A stretch of 64,000 nucleotides of DNA, from assembly GCF_015500075.1 (NCBI RefSeq), contig NZ_CP045496.1, positions 4,164,001 through 4,228,000 on the forward strand, read 5' to 3'. The notes beneath the pieces were generated by a model. It was not told where the DNA came from, did not search any database, and saw only the letters and a program-made list of their open reading frames with translations. How positions within the stretch are numbered: the stretch's first letter is position 1; each line of letters starts with the position of its first letter. Made by a program: the position numbers and the translations under genes. This document shows positions 53,295-60,935 of this stretch, one piece after another. The DNA is from Mesorhizobium sp. INR15. GTDB taxonomy: Bacteria; Pseudomonadota; Alphaproteobacteria; Rhizobiales; Rhizobiaceae.

Positions 53295-53807
53295 ATGGCT
53301 GAAATCAAGGACCGCGAAAACGCGCTCATCATGGAAACGACCAAGGGCAAGGTCGTCATCGAACTGTTCCCCGACCTGGCGCCCGGCCATGTCGCTCGCA
53401 TCAAGGAACTGGCGCGCGAAGGCGCCTATGACGGCGTGGTGTTCCACCGCGTCATCGAAGGCTTCATGGCGCAGACCGGCGATGTGAAATTTGGCAATTC
53501 CAGCAAGCCTTCCTTCGCGCCGTCGCGCGCTGGCATGGGCGGCTCGGAAAAGCCTGACCTGAAGGCAGAGTTCTCCAACGCCAACCATGGCCGCGGCACC
53601 TGCTCGATGGCGCGTTCGCAGAACCCGAACTCGGCCAACTCGCAGTTCTTCATCTGCTTCGACGATGCCGCCTTCCTCAACCGTCAGTACACGGTCTGGG
53701 GCCAGGTCATCGAAGGCATGGACAATGTCGACAAGATCAAGCGCGGCGAGCCGGTGCCGGATCCCGACAAGATCGTGTCGCTGAAGGTCGCGGCCGACGT
53801 CAAGTAA
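53295..53807 (+). CDS. Cytoplasmic peptidyl-prolyl cis-trans isomerase, cyclophilin type
   Basis: The 170-aa protein has no signal peptide. It carries GVVFHRVIEGFMAQTGDV, SMARSQNPNSANSQFFICFDDAAFLNRQYTVWGQVIEGMDNVDKI, the complete cyclophilin active site. It assists folding of cytoplasmic proteins. It is likely transcribed with the periplasmic cyclophilin upstream, and with the DMT-type transporter that starts 15 bp downstream. Gene naming (ppiB versus cyp) is not settled by sequence alone, so no symbol is given. Confidence 0.93.
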   Translation: MAEIKDRENALIMETTKGKVVIELFPDLAPGHVARIKELAREGAYDGVVFHRVIEGFMAQTGDVKFGNSSKPSFAPSRAGMGGSEKPDLKAEFSNANHGRGTCSMARSQNPNSANSQFFICFDDAAFLNRQYTVWGQVIEGMDNVDKIKRGEPVPDPDKIVSLKVAADVK

Positions 53808-53822
53808 CAAGCGAGAACGGCA

Positions 53823-54272
53823 ATGATGGGCGTAGTCTGGTCGCTTCTCGGCATCCTGTCCGGCGCCTTCATTGCCATTCAGGCACCAATCAATTCGCAG
53901 CTTGCGCGCGGCCTGGGGCTCCCGGTCGCCGCGGCTGCGTTTTCGTTCCTGTCGGGCGCGGTCGTGCTCGGCATCATTTCCGTCGCCGTGGTGAAGCTGC
54001 AAGGCATCACGCTTGACTGGAAGGCGCCGGCGCCGTGGCTGTTCGTTGCCGGCGGCATGCTTGGCGGCTTTTACGTCACGTTGTCGACCATCCTGACGCC
54101 GCGCATCGGCGCTGCCGCCCTGATGGCATTCCTGGTGGCGGGCCAGCTGCTGGCCGGCATGCTGATCGACCGCGTCGGCTTCCTCGGCGTCGCGGTGCGC
54201 GAGATTTCGGTCGGCCGCATTGCCGGCGCGGTGCTGCTTCTGGCCGGAGCGCTGCTCGTCCGGCTGTTTTGA
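53823..54272 (+). CDS. DMT family transporter (DUF606/YdcZ type)
   Basis: The 149-aa protein has about five membrane helices and the DUF606 features SGAFIAIQAPINSQLARGLGLPVAAAAFSFLSGAVVL, PAPWLFVAGGMLGGFYVTLSTILTPRIGAAALMAFLVAGQLLAGMLID. This is a half-size member of the drug/metabolite transporter superfamily and may dimerise. Substrate unknown. It sits between the cyclophilin pair and queA, with 6 bp to queA, so it is likely to be co-transcribed with the queuosine genes. Confidence 0.88.
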   Translation: MMGVVWSLLGILSGAFIAIQAPINSQLARGLGLPVAAAAFSFLSGAVVLGIISVAVVKLQGITLDWKAPAPWLFVAGGMLGGFYVTLSTILTPRIGAAALMAFLVAGQLLAGMLIDRVGFLGVAVREISVGRIAGAVLLLAGALLVRLF

Positions 54273-54278
54273 TTTCCG

Positions 54279-55367
54279 ATGCGTGTTGACCTCTTTGATT
54301 TTGATTTGCCGGAGGAGCGCATCGCGCTTCGCCCGGCGGAACCGCGCGAAAACGCCAGGCTTCTGGTGGTCAAGCCGGGCGAGGGGCTGGAGGACCGGAC
54401 GGTCGGCGACCTGCCGTCCTTGCTCAGGGCCGGCGATGTGCTGGTTTTCAACGACACCAAGGTTATTCCAGCACAGCTGAAAGGCATCAGGCGGCGCGGC
54501 GAGGCATCGGCGCAGGTCGAAGCCACGCTGCATATGCGTATGGCGCCCGACCGCTGGCTTGCCTTCATGCGCCCGGGCAAGCGTATCGCGGTTGGCGATC
54601 GCATCCATTTCGGCCATGACGGCAATTCCTGTTTTCTCGGTCAGCTCGACGCCACGGTGATCGAGAAGGGCGAGGGCGGCGAGGCCTTGCTGGGCTTTGA
54701 CCTCTCAGGACCGTTCCTGGATGAAGCGCTGCACGCGGTTGGCCACATCCCGCTGCCGCCATACATCGCCTCGAAGCGCGATGATGACGAGCGTGACCGT
54801 GCCGACTACCAGACCATCTATGCCAAGGAAGAGGGAGCGGTGGCGGCACCCACCGCCGGACTGCATTTCACGCCGGAACTGTTTGCCAAGCTCGACGCCA
54901 TGGGGGTCGAACGCCGCTTCGTCACGTTGCATGTCGGCGCCGGCACGTTCCTGCCGGTGAAGGTCGACGACACCGCCGCGCACAAGATGCACGCCGAGAT
55001 CGGTTCGGTGAGCCAGGAGGCCGCCGACGCCTTGAATGCGGCCAAGGCGCGGGGCGGACGCATCGTCGCCGTCGGAACGACATCGCTGCGCCTGCTGGAG
55101 AGCGCCGCCTGCGCGGATGGCACGCTTGCCGCATGGTCGGGCCCGACGGATATCTTCATCACGCCAGGCTATCGGTTCCGCACCGCCGACATGCTGATGA
55201 CCAATTTCCACTTGCCGCGTTCGACGCTGTTCATGCTGGTCTCGGCCTTTTGCGGCCTCGACACAATGCGTGCGGCCTATGCGCATGCCATTGAGGTCGG
55301 CTACAGATTCTACTCCTACGGGGACGCAAGTCTGCTTTTTCGAGCGGAGATGAGCGATGGACAATGA
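54279..55367 (+). CDS. queA: S-adenosylmethionine:tRNA ribosyltransferase-isomerase
   Basis: QueA converts preQ1-tRNA to epoxyqueuosine-tRNA with SAM as ribosyl donor. The 362-aa protein has MRVDLFDFDLPEERIALRPAEPRENARLLVV, HIPLPPYIASKRDDDERDRADYQTIYAKEEGAVAAPTAGLHFTPELF and YRFRTADMLMTNFHLPRSTLFMLVSAFCG, all QueA hallmarks. It is followed by a small gene that overlaps its 3' end by 11 bp and then by tgt, forming a queuosine operon. Confidence 0.96.
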   Translation: MRVDLFDFDLPEERIALRPAEPRENARLLVVKPGEGLEDRTVGDLPSLLRAGDVLVFNDTKVIPAQLKGIRRRGEASAQVEATLHMRMAPDRWLAFMRPGKRIAVGDRIHFGHDGNSCFLGQLDATVIEKGEGGEALLGFDLSGPFLDEALHAVGHIPLPPYIASKRDDDERDRADYQTIYAKEEGAVAAPTAGLHFTPELFAKLDAMGVERRFVTLHVGAGTFLPVKVDDTAAHKMHAEIGSVSQEAADALNAAKARGGRIVAVGTTSLRLLESAACADGTLAAWSGPTDIFITPGYRFRTADMLMTNFHLPRSTLFMLVSAFCGLDTMRAAYAHAIEVGYRFYSYGDASLLFRAEMSDGQ

Positions 55368-55626
55368 TCTTCTTGCATTTGACCGTGACCGGCTGGTCGC
55401 GGAAGTAAAAAAGCTGCGGGCCGGCATTCGCGCGCACCGTGATACATCCGGCCACGATCTCTGCTGGCACCATCCGGATCCGTGGCACCTGCTGCCGGAA
55501 AAGACAGAGCCGGCCATCGCCGTGCCGCCCTGGCCCAAATTCATGCGCGGCTGTATCCGCTACCGGCAATCCCTCGATGAACAGGCGCCCGGCGCACCGG
55601 TGCATGACAAGGAATTCAATGGGTAA
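55357..55626 (+). CDS. 89-residue protein between queA and tgt, unknown function
   Basis: The frame begins MDNDLLAFDRDRLVAEVKKLRAGIRAHRDTSGHDLCWHHPDPW inside queA and ends inside the tgt start region, overlapping queA by 11 bp and tgt by 8 bp. It has GHDLCWHHPDPWHLLPE and WPKFMRGCIRYRQSLDEQAPGAPV, a pattern that looks like a conserved small protein rather than chance, with two Cys and three His residues that could bind a metal. I recognise no family. Translational coupling with tgt is very likely. Confidence 0.8.
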   Translation: MDNDLLAFDRDRLVAEVKKLRAGIRAHRDTSGHDLCWHHPDPWHLLPEKTEPAIAVPPWPKFMRGCIRYRQSLDEQAPGAPVHDKEFNG

Positions 55627-56749
55627 GGCTTTTTCGTTCAAGGTTCTGGCAACGGATGGCAAGGCACGGCGCGGCGTGATCGACATGCCGCGTGGCGAAA
55701 TCCGTACGCCTGCCTTCATGCCGGTCGGAACCGGCGGCACCGTCAAGGCCATGTACATGGATCAGGTGCGCGGCGTCGGCGCCGATATCATCCTTGGCAA
55801 TACCTACCATCTGATGCTGCGGCCGGGCGCCGAGCGGATGGCGCGGCTCGGCGGCTTGCACGAATTCGCGCGCTGGCCGCATCCGATCCTGACGGACAGT
55901 GGCGGTTTCCAGGTGATGTCGCTGTCGAAGCTGAGGAAGCTGACGGAAAAGGGCGTCACCTTCCGCTCGCATATCGACGGCGCCGCCTACGAGATGTCGC
56001 CGGAGCGCTCGATCGAGATTCAAGGCTTGCTCGATTCCGATATCCAGATGCAGCTCGACGAGTGCACGGCGCTGCCGGCGGAGGTGAAGGAGATCGAGCG
56101 CGCCATGGAACTGTCGCTGCGCTGGGCCGAGCGCTGCAAGACGGCGTTCGGCGATCAACCTGGCAAGGCGATGTTCGGCATTGTCCAGGGCGGCGACAAG
56201 GCCGACCTGCGGGTACGTTCGGCGCAAGCCCTGAAAGCGATGGATCTCAAGGGCTACGCGGTTGGCGGGCTGGCTGTCGGCGAACCGCAAGCGGTGATGC
56301 TCGAGATGCTCGAGATCACTTGTCCGGAATTGCCTGACAACAAGCCGCGCTATCTTATGGGCGTCGGCACACCGGACGATATCCTGAAATCGGTGGCACG
56401 CGGCATCGACATGTTCGACTGCGTGATGCCGACCCGTGCCGGCCGCCATGGTCTCGCCTATACACGGCGCGGCAAGGTGAATTTGCGCAACGCCCGCCAT
56501 GCCGACGATCCGCGCCCGCTGGATGAGGAAAGCGATTGCCCCGCGGCGCGAGACTATTCACGCGCCTATCTGCACCATCTCGTGCGCTCGCAAGAGGCGC
56601 TGGGCGCCATGCTTTTGACCTGGAACAATCTTTCCTACTATCAAAAGCTGATGCAGGACATTCGCGCGGCCATCGAAGCCGCCGCGTTCGAGGCGCGCGC
56701 CGCGGAGATTTCCGAGGGTTGGGCGAGGGGCGATATCCCCGTCCTGTAA
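55619..56749 (+). CDS. tgt: tRNA-guanine transglycosylase
   Basis: Tgt exchanges G34 of GU(N)-anticodon tRNAs for preQ1. The 376-aa protein has PVGTGGTVKAMYMDQVRGVGADIILGNTYHLMLRPG, ILTDSGGFQVMSL with the active-site Asp, GVGTPDDILKSVARGIDMFDCVMPTR with the nucleophile Asp, and LAYTRRGKVNLRNARHADDPRPLDE. Of the usual zinc ligands (C-x-C-x2-C and a His about 25 residues later), only the middle Cys of SDCPAARDYSRAYLHHL remains; the flanking ones are Ser and Ala. The ATG at 55619 overlaps the preceding small gene. Confidence 0.96.
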   Translation: MGKAFSFKVLATDGKARRGVIDMPRGEIRTPAFMPVGTGGTVKAMYMDQVRGVGADIILGNTYHLMLRPGAERMARLGGLHEFARWPHPILTDSGGFQVMSLSKLRKLTEKGVTFRSHIDGAAYEMSPERSIEIQGLLDSDIQMQLDECTALPAEVKEIERAMELSLRWAERCKTAFGDQPGKAMFGIVQGGDKADLRVRSAQALKAMDLKGYAVGGLAVGEPQAVMLEMLEITCPELPDNKPRYLMGVGTPDDILKSVARGIDMFDCVMPTRAGRHGLAYTRRGKVNLRNARHADDPRPLDEESDCPAARDYSRAYLHHLVRSQEALGAMLLTWNNLSYYQKLMQDIRAAIEAAAFEARAAEISEGWARGDIPVL

Positions 56750-56753
56750 GGCC

Positions 56754-57173
56754 TTACGTGCTGAGCGAGTTCGAGGCGCGCAGGCTGCAGCCGGTGATCT
56801 GGTAGTGGCCATCTGGCTGTAGCTGGAGCGTGTAGACGGCCTCGTAGTCCTTGCCGTCCGGCCCTACGATCAGTACCTGCTGCACGATCGAGGTCGAGCT
56901 GGTCTCCTGCACCTTGCCGAATGAGTAAGTCTGCGGCTTGCGCACCGGCGGGTAGCCGTTGGTCACCATGTTCATGAAGGCGTCCACCGTCGGAAAGATC
57001 TGCCTGACGTTGGGCGCGGCGAAACTATAGGCCGTGGCGCCATCATTGGCGATGAGGGCTTTCAGCTGGCCATCGATGACAGCCTGGCCAGCCTTGATTT
57101 CCGCGTCACCGGCGAAGGCCGACGACGCGAGGATGAGTGGAACGACTGCGAATGCGAAAAAAGCGCGGCGCAT
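56754..57173 (-). CDS. DUF4864 family secreted protein
   Basis: The 139-aa product has a signal peptide (MRRAFFAFAVVPLILASSAFAGD) and the DUF4864 domain: IDGQLKALIANDGATAYSFAAPNVRQIFPTVDAFMNMVTNGYPPV and QQVLIVGPDGKDYEAVYTLQLQPDGHYQITGCSL. The domain is NTF2-like and of unknown function; the protein is probably periplasmic. The ATG at 57173 (GGAGA upstream) is the right start; the much longer open frame to 58346 runs antisense through the DsbA and Lrp genes. It is convergent with tgt, 4 bp apart. Confidence 0.88.
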   Translation of the reverse strand: MRRAFFAFAVVPLILASSAFAGDAEIKAGQAVIDGQLKALIANDGATAYSFAAPNVRQIFPTVDAFMNMVTNGYPPVRKPQTYSFGKVQETSSTSIVQQVLIVGPDGKDYEAVYTLQLQPDGHYQITGCSLRASNSLST

Positions 57174-57307
57174 GGCCTGTCTCCGTTGTCCCTCGAAAAT
57201 GTTCCCTCGAAATAGTGCTGTCCGAAGACGCATCATAACATACGCTTGGCGGTGCATCGTGGTTTCAGCAATTGTGAATATTCGCCTCAGGGCAGCCTGC
57301 CGCGAGC

Positions 57308-57322
57308 TTAAGCCTCCTTTAA
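57308..57322 (+). promoter_or_regulatory. Candidate CtrA-type box (TTAA-N7-TTAA)
   Basis: TTAAGCCTCCTTTAA is an exact TTAA-N7-TTAA, 46 bp before the DsbA-like gene. The CtrA consensus is TTAA-N7-TTAAC; here the last base is G. cckA, the kinase at the head of the CtrA pathway, is in the same window. The motif is short, so chance is possible. Confidence 0.35.
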
Positions 57323-57368
57323 GGCACCGCGCCCATCGTGAAGGCGGGTGGATTCGGTAAGGAACTAC

Positions 57369-57989
57369 ATGGGACGAATGATGTTCGAGAAGCCTGTTGA
57401 TCGACGCCTTTTGCTGAAGGCCGCCGCCAGCCTTGTTGTCCTGGCGCCGTTGCCAGCCTGGGCGAATGCCGCGCCGACTGTCAACGAAGTGGCCTTCGAT
57501 CGGGCGATACCGGCACTTGGCAATCCAAAGGGTGATGTGACGATCGCCGAGTTTGTCGACTATCAATGTCCGGTCTGCAAGCTGGTCTTTGTCGAATTGA
57601 AGAAGCTTCTCGCCGAAGATGGCGGTGTGCGGCTGGTGATGAAGGATTGGCCGATCTTCGGCGATGTATCGCGCGACGCGGCGCGGATGGCGCTGTCGGC
57701 GGGGTCCAGCTATGGCGCTGCCGTGGACGCATTGATGGCCAACGAGCGCGGGCTTTCGCAACGCCGCACCGATACCATCCTGGCTTCCGTTGGCGTTGAT
57801 GTTGCAACAGTTCGAACCGGCCTTGCCGCAGTTTCCGACGCCGATGCGGTGCTTGCGCGCAATGAGGCCCAAGCGACGGCCTTCAAGTTGCGAGGCACGC
57901 CGGCGCTGGTGATCGGCGGCAAGCTGTACAAGCGCGGCATGCCATTGGCTGAGTTGAGGGACGCTGTTGCCAAGGCGCGCGCAGGCTGA
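57369..57989 (+). CDS. DsbA family thiol:disulfide oxidoreductase
   Basis: The 206-aa protein has an export signal with a twin-Arg start (DRRLLLKAAASLVVLAPLPAWANA) and a thioredoxin-fold domain with Cys67-Pro-Val-Cys70 in EFVDYQCPVCKLVF. The cis-Pro loop is LRGTPALVIGGKLYKRG. It resembles the DsbA/BdbD-like group with inserted helices (LSAGSSYGAAVDALMANERG). It likely forms or isomerises disulfides in the periplasm; the CPVC pair is not the standard CPHC of DsbA, so its redox role is uncertain. The ATG at 57369 follows AAGGA. A CtrA-like box precedes it. Confidence 0.88.
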   Translation: MGRMMFEKPVDRRLLLKAAASLVVLAPLPAWANAAPTVNEVAFDRAIPALGNPKGDVTIAEFVDYQCPVCKLVFVELKKLLAEDGGVRLVMKDWPIFGDVSRDAARMALSAGSSYGAAVDALMANERGLSQRRTDTILASVGVDVATVRTGLAAVSDADAVLARNEAQATAFKLRGTPALVIGGKLYKRGMPLAELRDAVAKARAG

Positions 57990-58070
57990 CATTGATTCCA
58001 ATGCTTGAAAGCATGCCTCCAGTCTGCCAGAAGGGCCGCTTATGCTGATGAGCTTGGGCAGGACGACGCC

Positions 58071-58307
58071 ATGAGGGCATTTTTCGTGCAGATCAAATGT
58101 GAGCTGGGCAAATCCTATGAGGTTGCCAGCGCGCTTGCCGATGCCGAAATCGCCTCGGAGATCTACTCGACCGCCGGCAATTACGATCTGCTCGCCAAAT
58201 TCTATGTCGACGACGAGGAAGACGTCGGACACTTCGTCAACGAGAAGGTGCAGGTCATTGCGGGCATCAAGGACACGTTCACTGTGGTAACCTTCCGGGC
58301 GTTCTAG
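58071..58307 (+). CDS. Stand-alone Lrp/AsnC ligand-binding (RAM) domain protein
   Basis: The 78-aa protein is only the C-terminal regulatory domain of Lrp: MRAFFVQIKCELGKSYEVASALADAEIASEIYSTAGNYDLLAKFYVDD, with GKSYEVA, EIYSTAGNYDLLAK and FVNEKVQVIAGIKDTFTVV. No DNA-binding helix-turn-helix is present, so it is not a repressor by itself; such proteins form decamers and may bind amino acids or modulate an Lrp partner. It has AGGA about 8 nt before the ATG. It lies 160 bp upstream of the Anbu cluster; a functional link is only suggested by position. Confidence 0.92.
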   Translation: MRAFFVQIKCELGKSYEVASALADAEIASEIYSTAGNYDLLAKFYVDDEEDVGHFVNEKVQVIAGIKDTFTVVTFRAF

Positions 58308-58468
58308 AGGTTGCCCGGGGACGAGGCAAAGCCTGACTAACGTCATATTTCAGCTGCCTCAATTTTAGGCAGTTGCAATTTACTGATCCTCCGCATCTCC
58401 CAAATCACCGATTGCGCTTGATTTTCTCCCACGACGCCAGTGAAATGGTGTCACAGGGGAGTATGCGA

Positions 58469-59881
58469 TTGGCAGCGTTCGATGAAATGCTTCCGGAGGT
58501 CTCCGGACTTAGACAACCGTATTCGGCTTACGATCGCTGGCTGAAGGAACAGGATCCGGCCAGGCTTACCGAGAAAATGCAGGACGCCGAGCGCGTCTTC
58601 CGCAAGACCGGCATCACCTTCGCCGTCTATGGCGAACAGGAAGCCTCCGAACGGCTGATCCCCTTCGACATCGTTCCCCGCATCATATCAGGCAATGAAT
58701 GGCGGCGGCTGACGCAAGGCATCGAGCAACGTGTGCAGGCGTTGAATGCCTTCCTCGATGACATTTACCATCGCCAGGAGATCTTGCGTGCCGGGCGCGT
58801 TCCTAGGGAGCTGATCGCCAAGAACGAGGCGTTCCTGCCGGAGATGATTGGTGTGCGGCCGCCAGCCGGCGTCTACACCCACATCATCGGCGTCGACATC
58901 GTCCGCATCAGCGAGAACGAATTCTATGTGCTGGAGGACAATGCGCGCACACCGTCGGGCGTCTCCTACATGCTGGAGAACCGCGAGACGATGATGCAAC
59001 TCTTTCCGGAGTTGTTTCAGCAGATCAAGGTGCGGCCCGTCGAAAACTACCCGCAGCTCCTGCGCCAATCGCTGGCGGCGGTACGGCCGCAACGCACCAA
59101 GGGCGCGCCGACCATCGCCGTGCTGACGCCAGGCAGTTTCAACTCGGCCTATTTCGAGCACGCCTTCCTTGCCGACCAGATGGGTGTGCAACTGGTCGAG
59201 GGACAGGATCTGCGCGTCGTCGACGGCCATGTCGCGATGCGCACCACCGAAGGTTACAAGCAGATCGATGTGCTCTACCGGCGCGTCGATGATTCTTTCC
59301 TCGACCCGCTGACCTTCCGCCCGGATTCAGCGCTTGGCGTGCCCGGCATCATGGATGTCTACCGCGCCGGCAACATCACCATCGCCAACGCACCCGGCAC
59401 CGGCATCGCCGACGACAAGGCGATCTATTCCTACATGCCTGAGATCGTGGAGTTCTACACCGGCCGCAAGGCGATCCTTGGCAACATCCCGACATGGCGC
59501 TGCTCCGAGCCGGACAGTCTGAAATACGTGCTCGAACACATCCACGAGCTGGTCATCAAGGAAGTGCATGGTTCCGGCGGCTACGGCATGCTGGTCGGGC
59601 CGGCGGCGACCAAGAAGGAATGCGAGGAGTTCGCCAAGAAGCTGGCCGCAAAACCCTCGAATTACATCGCCCAGCCAACGCTGGCGCTGTCGACCTGCCC
59701 GATCCTGACCGAGAAGGGGCTGGCACCGCGCCATGTCGACTTGCGGCCCTATGTGCTGGTCTCCGACCGCATCCAGATCGTGCCCGGCGGGCTCACCCGT
59801 GTCGCGCTCAAGGAAGGCTCGCTGGTCGTCAATTCTTCGCAAGGCGGCGGCACCAAGGACACCTGGGTGCTGGATGACTGA
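58469..59881 (+). CDS. Circularly permuted ATP-grasp protein of the Anbu cluster
   Basis: The product (about 470 aa) has the circularly permuted type 2 ATP-grasp layout: RQPYSAYDRWLKEQDPARL, GVDIVRISENEFYVLEDNARTPSGVSYMLENR, VVDGHVAMRTTEGYKQIDVLYRRVDD and VIKEVHGSGGYGMLVGP, where the Gly-rich loop and the Glu/Asn pair (ENEFYVLEDNA) bind ATP-Mg. It should ligate an amine to a carboxyl group, making a peptide-like bond. The TTG at 58469 has the best spaced AGGGGAG; ATGs at 58463 and 58445 are alternatives. First gene of the Anbu cluster. Confidence 0.9.
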   Translation: MAAFDEMLPEVSGLRQPYSAYDRWLKEQDPARLTEKMQDAERVFRKTGITFAVYGEQEASERLIPFDIVPRIISGNEWRRLTQGIEQRVQALNAFLDDIYHRQEILRAGRVPRELIAKNEAFLPEMIGVRPPAGVYTHIIGVDIVRISENEFYVLEDNARTPSGVSYMLENRETMMQLFPELFQQIKVRPVENYPQLLRQSLAAVRPQRTKGAPTIAVLTPGSFNSAYFEHAFLADQMGVQLVEGQDLRVVDGHVAMRTTEGYKQIDVLYRRVDDSFLDPLTFRPDSALGVPGIMDVYRAGNITIANAPGTGIADDKAIYSYMPEIVEFYTGRKAILGNIPTWRCSEPDSLKYVLEHIHELVIKEVHGSGGYGMLVGPAATKKECEEFAKKLAAKPSNYIAQPTLALSTCPILTEKGLAPRHVDLRPYVLVSDRIQIVPGGLTRVALKEGSLVVNSSQGGGTKDTWVLDD

Positions 59882-59902
59882 TTTTCACCTGAAAGGTTTT
59901 TG

Positions 59903-60844
59903 ATGCTTTTAGGCCGCACCGCCAACGGGCTTTACTGGATGAACCGCTACATCGAGCGGGCCGAGAACATGGCGCGGCTGGTCGATGCCGGTTTGCGGAT
60001 GGCACTGACCCGCACCCAGAGCGCGTCGGAGGAGTGGAGCTCGGTGCTTCTCAGTGCCGGGTCGGATGTTGCCTTCACCCAGAAATATTCTGAGTACACC
60101 GCCGCCAATGTCGCCGACTTCCTGTTGCGTGACGTGTCGAACCCGTCGAGCACGATGGCCTCGATCGAGACGGCCCGCAACAACGCCCGCATGGTGCGCA
60201 CGGCGCTGACGCGCGAAACCTGGGAGAGCATCAACGAAGCCTGGATGTCGTTGAAACGCATGCTGGCCAAGCCGATCGACGAACGCGACCTGCCAAGCGT
60301 CCTCGACGCAATCAAGCGCGAGACAGCGCTGATCCGTGGCTCGTTCTACGGCACCATGCTGCGCAACGAGATCTTCGATTTCTCGCAGCTTGGCACCTAT
60401 GTGGAGCGGGCGGACAACACGGCGCGCATTCTCGATGTGAAATATTACGTGCTGCTGCCGTCTATCTCATGGGTTGGTTCGACGCTCGACAATTACCAAT
60501 GGGAATCGATCCTGCGCTCGGTGTCGGCGCACCGCTCCTACCGCTGGGTCTACGAGGCCGACTACAAGCCGACCAACATCGCCGACTATCTGATCCTCAA
60601 TGTGCGCATGCCGCGTTCGCTGACCTTCTGCTATCGCTTCCTGTCGGAACACCTGAAATTTCTCGGCGACGACTACGGCGAACGTCATGCCTGCCACGCG
60701 ACGGCGGAGAAGACACAGGCCATGCTGAGGGCCGGCTCGATCAAGGATATATTCGACACCGGCCTGCACGAATTCCTGGCCAGTTTCATTCTCGACAACA
60801 CCAAGCTCGGGGACGAGATCGCGCAGGACTACAAGTTCAATTGA
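59903..60844 (+). CDS. Alpha-E domain protein (DUF403)
   Basis: The 313-aa all-helical protein starts MLLGRTANGLYWMNRYIERAENMARLVDAG, the alpha-E signature, and has ETARNNARMVRTALTRETWESINEAW and FSQLGTYVERADNTARILDVKYYVLLPS in the repeated helical halves. This family always co-occurs with the permuted ATP-grasp and transglutaminase genes and is thought to be a second catalytic or scaffold component. It starts 21 bp after the ATP-grasp stop; a TTG one codon earlier is also in frame. A palindromic repeat follows it. Confidence 0.92.
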   Translation: MLLGRTANGLYWMNRYIERAENMARLVDAGLRMALTRTQSASEEWSSVLLSAGSDVAFTQKYSEYTAANVADFLLRDVSNPSSTMASIETARNNARMVRTALTRETWESINEAWMSLKRMLAKPIDERDLPSVLDAIKRETALIRGSFYGTMLRNEIFDFSQLGTYVERADNTARILDVKYYVLLPSISWVGSTLDNYQWESILRSVSAHRSYRWVYEADYKPTNIADYLILNVRMPRSLTFCYRFLSEHLKFLGDDYGERHACHATAEKTQAMLRAGSIKDIFDTGLHEFLASFILDNTKLGDEIAQDYKFN

Positions 60845-60849
60845 GCAGG

Positions 60850-60917
60850 AGCATGATCCTAAACCGAAGGACCGCGTTAGCGAAAACTGCGCCCCGGGTT
60901 TCTGACAAGATCATGCT
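60850..60917. repeat. Palindromic repeat inserted between two Anbu-cluster genes
   Basis: AGCATGATC at 60850-60858 pairs perfectly with GATCATGCT at 60909-60917, with GGACC and CGCG in the loop. It is of the same rhizobial GCATGATC type as 13021-13069 and fills most of the 91-bp gap between the alpha-E and transglutaminase genes. Confidence 0.82.
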
Positions 60918-60935
60918 TTCAAACGGATAATAAAC

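Noticed and set aside
57174..58346. Extension of the DUF4864 frame to 530 codons
   Set aside because: The added part is antisense to the DsbA-like and Lrp-like genes; the signal peptide and ribosome site place the start at 57173.
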